64,000 bases of DNA from Halichondria panicea (GCF_963675165.1 NC_087380.1:7450517-7514516); one strand, 5' to 3'; positions 24,665 to 36,900 are shown, numbered from the stretch's first letter. Notes: a model not told the origin generated them from the letters alone. Translations and numbers: made by a program.

Positions 24665-25420
24665 ATACCGTACCCTCGCGAAAATAAGCCCATCTTGAAT
24701 AAACGCCCATCCCCTCTTTTGCTTCAAAGTTCTTGCACGAGGGTATTTTCACTCGATTATAAGCCCACCCAGAATAAGAAGTTGAGCATGCGCAGTAGCT
24801 GAATGCCACATGTTTACTATTAATTTTAGTGAAGAAAGGAAGTTTTAGGTAGTAGCTAGTAAGACTATACTCCTTGCTGGACCAAGATCAGACATTATAA
24901 CTTTCTCTGTATGGATCTGTTTGCCCCTGAAGATGTATATGCAGGGAACAAGTAGTCCTATATGCTGAGAAAGGAAACACAAAGTCTAAGAAAGTTATCA
25001 CACAGGCTAATTTTGCAGGTTACCTTGCCTTGCTTTTCTGAAACAAAGTACCTGATAGCTGCGCTCTGTAAGAGTATGACCTACCATCCTTCGAGAAGTT
25101 TCTACTACATCTAACATCAACAAGCAACGAATAGAGTCAGACTCAGAGTCCACTTCTTCATGTTCATTCTCTTGTCATGTTTTAATCATACTCATGCATT
25201 AGTTTATAACATTGTTGTTGTCAATAAAATGTTCATACTATGTATTAAAATGAAAATACAATAAGAATTGGCATAGAGCAAAGTGTAAACCTCGATTTGA
25301 GGCCGCGGGTGGGCGTATATTCGAATGAAAACTCGCCGTTCGCGATTAAACGCCCAGTCCCCTAATAAGCCTAGACTTCTTGCAGAAAAGGGTGGGCGTA
25401 TTTTCGCGAGGGTACGGTAT
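24665..25420. mobile_element. 756-bp inverted-repeat element (MITE or deleted DNA transposon)
   Basis: The left end ATACCGTACCCTCGCGAAAA and the right end TTTTCGCGAGGGTACGGTAT are perfect inverted repeats of at least 20 bp. Internal segments (AAGCCCA, AAACGCCCA) are also mirrored. There is no convincing ORF. The end sequence TACCGTA..CGCGAAAA is reminiscent of the smaller family at 45031-45258. Confidence 0.8.
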
Positions 25421-26933
25421 TATACTGAACATCAAACATGCTAGCCTCCTTCACAAGGCCCTGGGTACAGACATGCTATATACTGTGTTTTGCAAGTTGC
25501 TTGTCATTGTGCACAGTAAATGGGCGTTGTCTATAGTACTACTGTGGTTACTAGATTTAATCAGGAATGTGCTGACTCATAACTTTCTTTATGTCCTCTA
25601 ATCTCTACCTGCTCACTTCTATAACTAAAACAACTGCCATACTGGCTTCATGCAACAGAGGTATAGCAAGTCAACAGAGTACTGCATGTGCATATACACT
25701 AACAGCTTAGCTAACTAAGTTAGCAAATTAATTTTTTTTTGCTGAATAGACACATTCACTTTACTACAGACTCAGTAGTACTATGCTGTGCACAATGAAA
25801 AGCAACTTGCAAACACAGTACATGGTTTTACAGTGGTACATGCATTGCTAGGCAATTTTTGTAGCTTGCTAACTCATCAAGTGTGTTTGTCTGGCACGTC
25901 TTTAGAATGGTGCTTGTAGTCTTGGAAGTTGTTCACCCAGACATGTTACATACATGGTTTGTGCTTGTGTACACTAAACCAATGTCCCGTGAGGCCCAAG
26001 GTCACTTCCCAGCATACCTTGCATAGTTACACCTCTTATTAGTTTAGCAGTGCAAGCATCTGTTCCGTAAATGGCTTGACGGTAATGAAGTGTAGCATCA
26101 CCAAATACTACTTGCACGTTTGGACCACTGGGTATGACTAGGTGGCGTGTAGCAGGTAGGTGGTCTAACCTGCTGTCGATGTCCTGTTTGGAATTTTCTT
26201 CATTCTTGACACCTAACCTACTCTGAGGACGGAAAATATCCACCAACGATTTAATAGCATTTTACATCACAATTATTGCAAATTATGTGTATGTACATAC
26301 GGGTTTGTATTCCCCAGTGATGGTTGACTATCGTGCTTTTCCATGCAGGTACTCGGTGTTCCTCTGTATTGGAAGGCGCCTCTGTTCGTTGCCAGCCTGG
26401 GTAAAGCCAAAGACAGAACCACAGTGACCTTTCCAATACTGCAGAAGATGTGGAGAAGGTGTGTTGCAATTGAGCTCACTGTATTTACATCAGTAGTCTG
26501 TGGAGGTTGTTGTGTGCTACATGTACATGATTGGTCAAGGCACAGGTGTGTGTATTAAGAATTAGCTAGTGTGATCCAAAGTTAGTGTGATCCAAGTCTG
26601 CAATTTATGAACATGGGGTCGAAACCAGCTCTGTAAGCATGTACACAAAGGTATACAGTATGTACATTGCAGGCCTGAGTGTGCAGTTGTGTGACATAGT
26701 AAGTACTGTGTTTTGCAAGTTGCTTTTCATAGTGCACAGTAAATGGGCGTTGTCTATAGTACTGTCACGAAAATTTTGGTCCGCCGATAATTTCAGTCCG
26801 GGGACTGAAATTTTCGGTCCCCCGGACCAATTTTAGCTGATAATGTTGGTCCACCCTCGAAAAAAGTAGTCCTGGTTGCTGCGCAACTTGCACAGCTTTT
26901 GATGCAGCTGAAAAGTTTGTTCCAGTTATTCTT
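25421..26933. other. Repeat-rich intergenic region, no gene recognised
   Basis: A ~60-bp sequence (TACTGTGTTTTGCAAGTTGC..GCACAGTAAATGGGCGTTGT) occurs at 25481-25540 and 26704-26763 in direct orientation. An inverted copy of about 45 bp lies at 25776-25820. A small palindrome around TCAGTCCGGGGACTGA is at 26790-26815. Short ORFs on both strands at 25974-26560 show no family I recognise. Confidence 0.5.
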
Positions 26934-27131
26934 ATGGAGCTTGAGCTACACACAGGGGAGGAAGAGCTGATAGAAGAGGTATTCCACTATGTAACCACCA
27001 AGGAGTACCCTGACGACTGTAAAGAGGGAAGAAAAAGGGTCATCAGAAGAAAGGTCAAGCAGTTTGTAGTGAACAATGGTGACTTCATGTACAAACACAA
27101 GAGCCTGAAAGGACAGAGTGAGTTGGTGTAT
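26934..27131 (+). mobile_element. Retroelement integrase fragment (H2C2-type N-terminal region)
   Basis: A truncated ORF with VTTKEYPDDCKEGRKRVI and RRKVKQFVVNNGDFMYK resembles the segment just upstream of the zinc-binding domain in Gypsy-like integrases that are abundant in sponge genomes (from memory, not a search). It stops before the HHCC finger. No LTRs or other domains are visible, so this is a dead fragment. Confidence 0.55.
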
Positions 27132-27164
27132 CTGTAATGTAGTTGAAATTACAATCATTACAGG

Positions 27165-27242
27165 AGTGGCCAGGTGGAAGGGAGTCATACCATCGTCAGT
27201 ACACTCTACAAACCATAACAGGTCTGTTCCCAAGTCCTTCAA
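27165..27242 (-). pseudogene. Ankyrin-repeat fragment
   Basis: On the minus strand DDGMTPFHLA matches an ankyrin repeat of the ROCO protein at 29381-33520. At DNA level about 30 bp (for example GGTGGAAGGGAGTCATACCA) are identical to 32440-32470. It has no ankyrin context on either side and lies beside the integrase fragment. Confidence 0.55.
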
Positions 27243-27979
27243 ATGCCATCTCTTCGATCACACAATACAGATAAAGATACTTGTGTTCCACTTTCTAATA
27301 CCTAAACTGTGTCTTAGAGCACTTCAAACTAGATTACCATGTACAGTAAGAGCAGGAGAGGTACGCAAACTTTCTGGACTTCGGACAAACGTTTCATGGT
27401 GCTGCTACTACTTCACTGCATTGAGAGCTGGAAAATATGCTTTGTTCCATGCAGTTATAAACACACTTTAATTCTGTGAAACGTACATGTTATAAAATTA
27501 TTTCATATTGGAGATAGAGGTACATAAACTGACAAATCGGTGTTTTTTCACACAAATCAAGCTGAATAAAAGAAAGCTCGGCACTAACATAGCAGCTGTA
27601 CCCTATCAGTAGTGCTGGGTGTATGTGTGCATGATGCCTGATTGCTTTGAATTTCTCTTTTAGGCCCCCTACGAGAAAAATAAGCAGATATAGGGATCAT
27701 TGTGTACTTTCTTGAGCCTCGCCTCCAACCGGAGGGTGTGACGTCACACACTGCATTTACCTAGCATCACGTGGGGCGTTGCCTATCCCTTTCTTTTGTG
27801 TATCTATGATCGATCGGGGCTAGTCTGCAGCCCACAGTACGCGGCGTTACCCCGAGGTAAATTTGTTTTAAAATTATCGGTACTTTGTCAATCCGGCATT
27901 TACATGAATCGATCATTACCAGTATCTATTAAACTTTCATACATATATAAAGTTCATCTCCAGTGTACAGCACTTTGAT
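27243..27979. other. Intergenic spacer and FAM32A 5' region
   Basis: AT-rich DNA with no gene I can support. The FAM32A promoter and 5' UTR must lie in its right part, near the GC-richer stretch 27720-27860. Confidence 0.5.
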
Positions 27980-28086
27980 ATGTCTGATTCGTACGATGAA
28001 TGTGTGAGAGGGTCCCTGAAGCTCAAAGGAAGTGCTACTCTAGGTCCTAAACTAGGAGGAAAGATCAAAAAGTAAGCCATAAAGCT

Positions 28087-28118
<32 letters not shown>

Positions 28119-28995
28119 CCCACTCCCACCACACACACACCACCCACCACTCACACACACACACCCACCCCCACCACACACACACCACCCACATACCAGA
28201 AAGAAGAAGAAGAACAAGGCAAAGGAGTTCATTGAGAAGCTGGAGGGTCTGGAGGAGAGGTCATCAGGTGATGCGGGGAGGAGTGGAGGGTCGACTGAGG
28301 CCAATGGTGGTGATGAGAGGACCAAGGCAGAGCTAGCATTCGAGAAGGTCCAGGAAAAGAGAGTGAGTGTGTGTGGTTACTGTAGGGATTATCTATACAT
28401 GTGGTTACTGTAGGGATTATCTATACATGTGGTTACTGTAGGGATTATCTATACATGTGGTTACTGTAGGGATTATCTATACATGTGGTTACTGTAGGGA
28501 TTATCTATACATGTGGTTACTGTAGGGATTATCTATACATGTGGTTACTGTAGGGATTATCTATACATGTGGTTACTGTAGGGATTATCTATACATGTGG
28601 TTACTGTAGGGATTATCTATACATGTGGTTACTGTAGGGATTATCTGTACATGTGGTTACTGTAGGGATTATCTATACATGTGGTTATTGCAGAAAGCCG
28701 AACGTATTCTCAAGAAAGCGAGGAAGACACACAAGCAAAGAGTGGAGGTGAGGAACTAGGGGAATACCTTGTGGTTATGTGTAGGGTATGGGGTATGTGG
28801 TATAAGTAAGTATGTGTACAGTATAACTGTTGTTCATTTCAGTGAGCCTGAGTTCCTATCATAGTATTACCAGTCTGTGCTCTTGTTGCTCCAATGGTTG
28901 ATATACTGTTTTGTTTTATTGTACAGGAGTTCAACAGTCACTTGGACACACTCACAGAACATTTCGACATCCCTAAAGTCAGCTGGACCAAGTGA
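27980..28995 (+). CDS. FAM32A: FAM32A
   Basis: Exons 27980-28071, 28200-28362, 28694-28747 and 28927-28995 give 378 nt, 125 aa (human FAM32A is 112). Seen: SLKLKGSA near the start, a lysine run (KKKKNKAKE), AFEKVQEKR, and the highly conserved tail ERILKKARKTHKQRVEEFN and DTLTEHFDIPKVSWTK. FAM32A is a small nuclear protein; in human spliceosome structures it supports the catalytic step of exon ligation. The start is the ATG that begins the conserved reading frame. A 28-bp minisatellite fills intron 2 and supplies its acceptor. Confidence 0.95.
28373..28693 (+). repeat. 28-bp minisatellite, 11 copies plus a partial copy that is the splice acceptor
   Basis: Units begin GTGGTTACTGTAGGGATTAT. After eleven near-identical copies a twelfth, partial copy reads GTGGTTATTGCAG and is the FAM32A intron 2 acceptor. 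Each complete copy contains the decoy acceptor TTACTGTAG. Confidence 0.92.
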
Positions 28996-29380
28996 ACATT
29001 CGTTCAACAGACTCTCATTTCAGTATAAAAACATTTCCTTTTCTCAAATTCTGTTCTTGTATATGGTATGTATTATCTTGTTGTTGGAAAAATTAATGTT
29101 TGTTTCAAACAATCACTCGACAATTGCAAATATAATTATGATACCAAAAATTAATGAAGAATTAATTAAAGATGACAATAATTGTTGGATTTAGTTCAGT
29201 TCTTAGCTAGAGGGATGGGGGTCTGCACTCAGTGTGTGTGTGTACTCACACCCTCAGGCACCTACAGCATATTGGGAAAGAAAGTACATTGATATAGAGC
29301 TAAAAAAAACACTAAACCATCAATAATAATAATTATGTACATCAATAATGCCCCAATTTGTGTGTCTTATATTATAGGCT
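28996..29380. other. Convergent 3' region of FAM32A and the ROCO gene
   Basis: 3' UTR sequence. On the minus strand GCTGTAG|GTGCCTGAGGG at about 29255-29264 could start an alternative last exon of the ROCO gene; otherwise I see nothing. Confidence 0.45.
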
Positions 29381-32300
29381 CTAACCACCAACATGATATG
29401 TATACACACTTACCATGACGTTGATATGGTGACCAGTAAACAGACTGTACTGCCCCAGAGATTCCCTTAACGCACAAACACTACCACCGCCATCTTTACT
29501 GGCCCACTTCTTCAGGAGAGACAAAATACTATCCGTTCTGCTCACATTAGAGCTGGTTGTCATAGCTACTCGGAGTATTCTTGCTAACGAAATCAAACCG
29601 AGTTCACTTGCACTAAAATCGGTTGCAATTTGTTCCAAATCAGCCTCTGAAAGTTGGCACAAATTATCGTCTTTAGTGAGTAGGTCCTTGAGTAGCACAG
29701 CATTGAGTAAAGTATACGCTTCAAATCCAACAATATCGCTAAGAGTCACATGATCTAGTGTTGTATCAGACTCTGGTATATCTGAAGCAATCGTACGATG
29801 TGTGCACTGGACTAAGTCAGCTCCAGGAGTGAGCAGTGTCTGTGCTATATCCTCCATGGTACACACTGTGTGGTTGGGCGTAGGTGATGGATACCGGGCA
29901 GCCATTACAGGAAGGAGCACACACTCCTTGACTTGTGCTCTGGGGCATACTTTATCTTTTATCAATCGCATCTCCTTCAATACCAGTCCCCTTAACTGGT
30001 AGTAATCCATCTCACAAGTGGCGTCTTTCTTGCATCGAGTTAGAACGGTGGCAGTCGTGGAGTTAGGGTCTAGATCGACTAACACTTGAATCCCTCGACT
30101 GTCCATCCATGAAAGCCCACGGCTCCAGACATGAGTCAGCTGTTTACGTGTGGGAAACGGAGAATTTGGGTCAGTATTGAACGGAAACAGTGCGGCTATT
30201 CGGAGGACGATCATTTGGACAAATCGAGGAGTGAAGAAACAAACTGATTCAACGCACTCCATTTTCCAGCCAAAGCAGCGACCCCAGTCCTCACTAGGCA
30301 ACCAGATGTCCGTGGGGATGTCCCCGGTAATTAGATGTGGAAAGAACAAGTGGTCTTCCAAAGGGTTCGGGGGGTCAAATCCGACAATCGAGTAGAGAAC
30401 ACGTCTGTCCACAACTCGGAGACAAAATTTCATCCTCAGAAAATATTGAATGACCAGTGTGAGATTGAAGCCCATAGCTCCTAGTGTCTTCTCTAATTGT
30501 GATACCGGTAAGAGTCCAACTTTGTTTGTGAGCTCGACAAGTTTTTGGAATCCATGAATCATTGACAAAACGGCCTCTTGGTTCAAAATTATCCAACCAG
30601 CTTCAGGAGATTGGCCATCGGGTAGGAAGAGAAGATAGCCTCGAGAGTGGAGCATTTGACATGTTCTGTAGAGCGTTTCGTTCTGCTTGATGCAAGGTAT
30701 GTCGCTGTGTGTGATGTACTCAAACAGATCTCTGTACTCGATGATTATGGGGCTCTGAAACTTGTGCTGCATGAACGAACGAAGGAGACTGCATTCAAAA
30801 CTTGGCTTGAAATTTGCTCGCACTTCATCGCACGTTTGAGAGAGAAGTTGACGCAATTTATGCATATTTGTGGAGGCAACTCGGCGGCAATCGATAGTCA
30901 ACCATCCCTTGTACTGTAAGACTTCACTGAGACTTTGAGTGGCTTTCTCGAGCAAAGCTGGCTTCTGTTTCGATCCGTCCTTGGTGAGATCGTTTTCACG
31001 GTTGCCTAGCACAATGCCAACACATTTTGGGGCTTCTTTCGGTAGTGACATCTCTACAAGCTGCGACCAATATCTGATAGAGTGTTCAATCTCTGTAGGG
31101 GTTGTGCGTAGATCCACCATGGTGATAAAAATGGGAAGTGAATCGCGACAGGCCAATTTTAGCACAGCAGAATGACCGGCAAAGTAACCAGGGTAACCAG
31201 ACATATCGTACAAGACAACCTTCCCAAAATGCCGGCTCTCAAATGTCGTAACATTGATTCCAATCGAATCCCCGTTTCCAGATCCAATGCGATGAAATCT
31301 CCCCGATAACCATTCAGTGACAAAGCCTTCTCCTTGTAGGGCTTTGACGAGTGTTGTCTTGCCAACACCTGAATCTCCAAGTATGAAAACTTTGACAGCA
31401 GGAGAGAATTGGTTCCAATGTTTCAGGTATGGGAATCGAGATGTTATGGAACTTTTCGAGGGGTCAACTCCTAATTGAAGGAACTCGCCGAGAATTTCAG
31501 AATTAGTGACTTGATCGAGAGGCATTCGACCGACTTGGTTTCTGAGCGTCATGTTTTCTTTTGAGTAGGAAAGAAGTAGTTTCACCATCGCCAACTGCCC
31601 CTTCTGGCAGGCTAGATGCAGAGGGGAATTCCCAAACTTGTTTTTAGCAACAGGGTTGCACTGTTTCTCATCAACAAAGTAGCGAACGACATCCAAATGT
31701 CCACTGGCAGCTGCTCGATGCACAGGGGTAGAGTTGAACTTATCAGTGCATGATGGGTTCAAATTTTTCTCCTCGACAAAATAGCGGACGATGTCCAAGT
31801 GTCCAGAGCCTGAGGCCATGTGCAGTGGGGTGGCTTTGAGGCCTTTGTCTATGCAGGAGGGGTCGCAATCTGGTTGATTAGCGAGCAATTTCACCATTTC
31901 TAGACCCCCTGCTAAAGCGGCAATGTGTAGGGGGGTACGTCCAGTCTTGTCTCGGCACATAACGGGTATCAGCTTCTCGTTTAGTATGTAACGGACAATT
32001 TCCAATCTTCCCTTATAGGCAGCCAGATGAAGTGGAGTGTATCCGTGCTCCTCAGTGCTAGAGGCATTGCACTGGCTATTACTGAACAGGTACTTGACTG
32101 TTTCCAAATGCCCAAACTTGGCGGCTAAGTGAAGAGGCGTGGTTCCAGTTTGATCGACACTGTTGATATTGCATTTGAGTTCTTCGACTAGCAGTTGCAC
32201 AATATCAGTACACCCGTTTCTTGCAGCATAATGAAGAGCCGTACGTCCTTCCGTGTCCATCGCATTCAAATTGAAACTGCTGTTCTCTGCCAGTTGCTTC

Positions 32301-33362
32301 ACTAGTTCAGTGTTTCCGCTGAGAGCTGCGCAATGCAATAATGTACGTCCATCCTCTGTTGTCAGTTTACTGAATTCGCTAATGTTGAGCTTGAGAAAAA
32401 ACTGTACGATTTCCATGCGCCCTTCCTGACATGCCAGGTGGAAGGGAGTCATACCATCGTCATCTGTGCTTCGAGGATTACAAATCTGCTCGTTGACTAG
32501 GTACTCCACTACGGCTTTATGGCCCCCAAAACTAGCGTAATGGAGTGGAGTCTTGCCCGAAGATATGCTAGCTGCTCTTTTTCGATTATTGCTATAGGTT
32601 TTCGACTCGATATTGCAGGTTTTCTCGTTGGCTAGGTATTTGACAATTTCCAAGGAGCCACTCTTAGCGGCCAAGTGAAGGGGGGTGCTCCCAACTCGAC
32701 CGTCTTTGGCCGCAGGATCACATTGTTTCTCATCGATGAGGTATTTGACTATTGCCGTGTGACAGTGCTTAGCAGCAATGTGTAGGGGGCTTTCCCCTTT
32801 CTTGTTGCCGATGGAGAGCGGATGTTTGGCTTCATCGCAGAGGTAGGCAACAACGTGAAGATGACCGTGTGCACACGCATGATGCAGAGGTGTGTTGCCA
32901 TCGTGATCGGCAACTGAAATTCGAGATATTTTCGATTGAACGAGAGATTTCAAAGTGTCCAAATGTCCGTTATCAGCAGCCATATGAAGTGGCCCAACCA
33001 CACCCCCTTTTAATGACGAGTCCATTCCATTGGCTAAAATGTAATCCACTATGTCGGTAGATCCACAGGCAGCTGCCACTTGTAACGGGGTCGGAGCCAC
33101 GCCCCCTAACTGATGGAGGTCGTATTTGTAATCAGTGACAAGTTTTTCCACGATATCGAGACGACCGTGCTGACAGGCATAGTGCAGGGGGGTGAGTTGG
33201 TCGGGGCCAAGTCTTAGTGGGGGGTCCACTGTGGGAGGTAGGCTTAGTGGGGGGTCCACAGTGGGGGGTAGGAGATCGAATAACGTATCAAATTGTCCAT
33301 TTTCGAGTGCTTGTAGCAGAGGTGAGTTATCGTCAGTGGTTGGGGTTTGAGTGTTGGGATCG

Positions 33363-33407
<45 letters not shown>

Positions 33408-33520
33408 GATGTAAAGTAAAAGGTATCCCTAATAATTATTTTAATTAGTAATAATTTCAGCGATGAATATTAAACAAACTGTATTTAGCTGCTTACTTAC
33501 TCTGATTGCTCTTGCGACAT
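29381..33520 (-). CDS. Ankyrin-ROC-COR-Death domain protein (ROCO/DAPK-like, no kinase)
   Basis: A 20-nt first exon (33520-33501, MSQEQSD) joins a 3982-nt exon (33362-29381): 1333 aa. About 16 ankyrin repeats run from residue ~60 to ~630. The ROC GTPase follows, with P-loop LGDSGVGKTT near 668, switch DMSGYPGY and a variant GNREND in place of NKxD. The COR region comes next (IIIEYRDLFEYI, GYLLFLPDGQ). A Death-like domain sits at the end (ILSLLKKWASKDGG). The order resembles DAPK1 without its kinase. The near absence of introns contrasts with all neighbours. A good donor (ATG|GTAAGT at ~29413) could instead splice to a short exon near 29260 and change the last residues. A cytosolic scaffold or signalling role is inference. 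Confidence 0.88.
33363..33406 (-). repeat. (TG)n microsatellite ending at the ROCO acceptor
   Basis: About 21 TG units on the plus strand, read as (CA)nCAG in the ROCO sense. They run directly into the acceptor of exon 2. Confidence 0.9.
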
Positions 33521-33995
33521 TTTTCCAAGAATGGCGTGAGTTGTTTTATCAGTTAATATCACCTGCAAAACAACAGTTTATCTGTATGTCCATAATTATG
33601 CATGGTGGACGTATAATAATTATGTTGTGTGGTGTGTATGTGCTAGTCTCCTGTGCAGTGATTCAATGAAAAATAACTACTAATAGACTAATAATCAATT
33701 AAAAGCGTTGTGTATTCACATACATGATAGATCAACCTACCTAGATGTGTACAGAGCCTACAAGAGTCTCCACTGCACTGGATATTTCTTATTATGGCTG
33801 AAAGTTGAGACAGCTCTTGAGGTGAGCCACTCCCCCTTCCTACGCTGCAGCCATACAAGAAAAGGAGAGTGGCTCACCTTAGCTAGCTAGGGGATCCCCA
33901 AGAATGTGCAGAGTTATCAAGTCTTGTGTAAAGAAAGCTAAAAGACGTTGCTTTGTGTACAGTATAGTACAAGTGCAGTCGAGCCCAGTCCAACC
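33521..33995. promoter_or_regulatory. Divergent promoter region, ROCO / beta-trefoil gene A, with hairpin
   Basis: 475 bp between start codons. A perfect 13-bp inverted repeat (AGGTGAGCCACTC at 33820-33832, GAGTGGCTCACCT at 33867-33879) with a 34-nt loop lies ~120 bp upstream of the gene A start codon. Confidence 0.5.
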
Positions 33996-36900
33996 ATGTC
34001 TTATCCGTCTGCGCCGCCGCAGTTTGGAGGGCAGGCTCCCCCAGGGACCTACCCAGCCCCCACTTACCCTCAGCAACCCTCTACTGGACCTCCTCCCCCC
34101 TACCAAGTGTACCCAACAGGACCAGCAGCTGCTCTGCCCTCTAAAGAGCCCTTTGGCAGTCCGGCACCAACACAGCCTCCTTATCAGCATCCCGGGTCTG
34201 CATATGCACCACCACAGCCTGGATATCAACCACAACAGCCTGGCTATTCGTCTGGGTACCAACCACCACCACAACCTGGATACCAACCACCCGGGTACGG
34301 ATACCAACCACCTCAGCCTGGATATCAACCACCACAACCTGGATATCAACCACCACAACCTGGGTATCAACCACCACAACCTGGGTACGGCTACCAACCA
34401 CCCCCGCAGCCCCCAGTGTCTCAACCACAAGGATACGGGGTAAATGCCACTAGTTGGGACAACACACACACACACACACTCATACTAGACACCTCATGCT
34501 TCTTTGCACAATTCAGGCCCAGCAAATCTCTGCTCAGATGACAGGAATGAGCCTACAGCAGCAGCCAAAAGAATCTTGTGGTGTGGTGGTAAGCAACCCA
34601 TCTGGTGTGTACAGTGTATACATAGTTTCTCTCTTCCCTCTCCCTAGAGTGGTTTTGCTGAGGGAAACGTGATCATACTCAAGTCCTGTGCCAGTGGCAA
34701 GACTCTCAGGATCCTTGCAGATGGGACAGTAAACGGTCAAGGCGGTCACGGACAGCTTGCTCAGTTCAAAGTTCATGTGAGACGCCCAGGAGTGGTGTCT
34801 CTACAGAATGTACAGAGTCCCGACTACTGGCTGGCCATATTCCAGGGTAACACCATTGGAACGGTGAGGAAAGAGTAGACGCTTTTATTGCACAAGTACA
34901 CGTAGTATATACATTACCAACATTGACCTAGCGTTTATAAATAAAGCATCTTTGAACGGCTATAACTCTAGTTATTTTCTGGTAGCTTAGAGATAGGCCT
35001 TTCAGATGATGTGTTAAAACCAAAAGTCTATTTTTGGCCTGTTTTTGACAAAACACCACGGGCCATATTTGTTTTGAGCTGAACGGGCTTAAACGTAATA
35101 CATGCGCTAACTTTTCTGTAATTTTCTGTTTTTGTTTTTACAGGGGACTGGAGATCCTTACTGTGACCTCATCGTTAATGACGTCGGTAAGGTTTAGACT
35201 AGCTACCGTTAGTTCTGATTCAGGTCATCATAGCTATTCATTTCTTGCACATGCATGTACGAGCCCTAGTTGAACTATTAATACAAGCACTTGTATATAA
35301 ACATATGATGATTATACCAAGACCACTAAACTTTTGTGTATCAGAATAATTAATTGGTTCGTTTGTCTCCAACAGATGGGAAGTTTGCTTGTCTTGAGTC
35401 TGTGATGACCCCAGGGCAGTATGTTGGTGTACTCCCCTCTGGCCAGGTCAAGCCAGCCACACAAACCAAGACTGGACAACACGGACGATTCATTGTCAAA
35501 GTTCAAAAGGATGCAGCTTCTAGTGGAATGGAGGTGTGGTCAAAACCTTAGACGTAACAATTATTCGTAGAATCTCTCAATGCACTAGCACGATAAGATC
35601 ACAATGACAGTATATACACTTGTGTTGTTTTATGTGTTATACATTGATATTGACAATTTATGGACATGACATGCTGAAATGTCCATGCCAATTCCCTAGG
35701 CAAGGAAACGTTTTTTACCTTGCTACAAGGTTGTTTTTCATCAAGAATTTTTCACTGTGGCAGTAAGCCTTTCTTTTATGTACTAGAGCTGTTCACTGAG
35801 TCTGTACACTAGCATGTTCCACTACACTCCATACCACAGACAATCTTTGCTGATGGCAATGTAGTGATTCTGCGTTCGTGTGCTTCAAACAAGCATCTGG
35901 TGATCAATACAGCTGGTGGTGTGCAAGGTAATGGTGGCAGGGGAGTAACGACACAGTTCAAAGTTCATGTGAGACGCCCTGGGGTGGTAGCTCTACAGAG
36001 TGTACACAAGCCTGTATACTGGCTGGCCATTCATCAGGGGAACACCATCGGAACAGTGAGTGCAGAATGTATAGCCACATATGTAACATTGTAAGGCTGT
36101 AATAACATCAACCCCTCCATAGGCGTTCAGTCTGCATGTAGCAGCTTTATACTGCTTGTCAAATGTTTTTTCTTGCTGTAGGGGAAGGGTGGTTTGTACT
36201 GCGACTTTGAGCTGAAGGAAGTTGGTGAGCTCACAGATAATATATACATAATAGCTATACGTCACTGTACATGTATCTACGTACATGCAATATTCTTACA
36301 GAGCAAGTAAGCCAGCTGTATTTTAGAACACCCTTTTTAAATTTAGCCATTTCCTACACATGATATCCTAAATACTAGCAATAATTATAGTCAGCCTGTT
36401 CCAGTTCTCCACTAATATTTACAGCCATTTCCCAGTTATATAATTTCCTTCATTGTATATGCTCTCCTGCAGAGGGTCAGTATGTGTGCCTGGAGTCTGT
36501 CATGCACCCTGGCGAGCACGTTGGTATCCTCCCCAATGGCAGTGTTAAACCTCCCACCCAAACTGGGAAGGGACCACACGGAAGGTTCACACCCTCAGTG
36601 CACCTTGCCTCTAGGAAGCAGCTAGCCTCGATCCCAGGCCGCACTTCACTGCTGGTGAAGGAGGCTAGGAAGCAGCAGAAGCCGAAGCAACCAGACAATA
36701 GGGCCTTGATTATGGTGTGTTCATTGTTGTCTCTTCTGCTAGTATATAATAATGCATAAACATGCCTGGAGGAATGTGCATGTGTAGTTTTCATTAACCT
36801 TAATCTCAAATACTATGTTGTACAGTAGTGTGCTTTCAGTGGCTAGCTCTCTCCCTGCATTTCCACTTTATTGGGCCGTGTAGTTTTCATCAAATACAAT

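Noticed and set aside
25974-26560. ORFs of 60-90 codons on both strands as a possible gene
   Set aside because: No family resemblance, no consistent splice structure, and they lie in repeat-rich DNA.
28373-28693. Regular 28-bp direct repeats resembling a CRISPR array
   Set aside because: The units are contiguous with no unique spacers, and the array lies in a eukaryotic intron. It is a minisatellite.
33904-34475. Alternative frames (both strands) over the gene A N-terminus
   Set aside because: Shadows of the Pro/Tyr/Gln repeat; only the MSYPSAPP frame splices into the trefoil exons.
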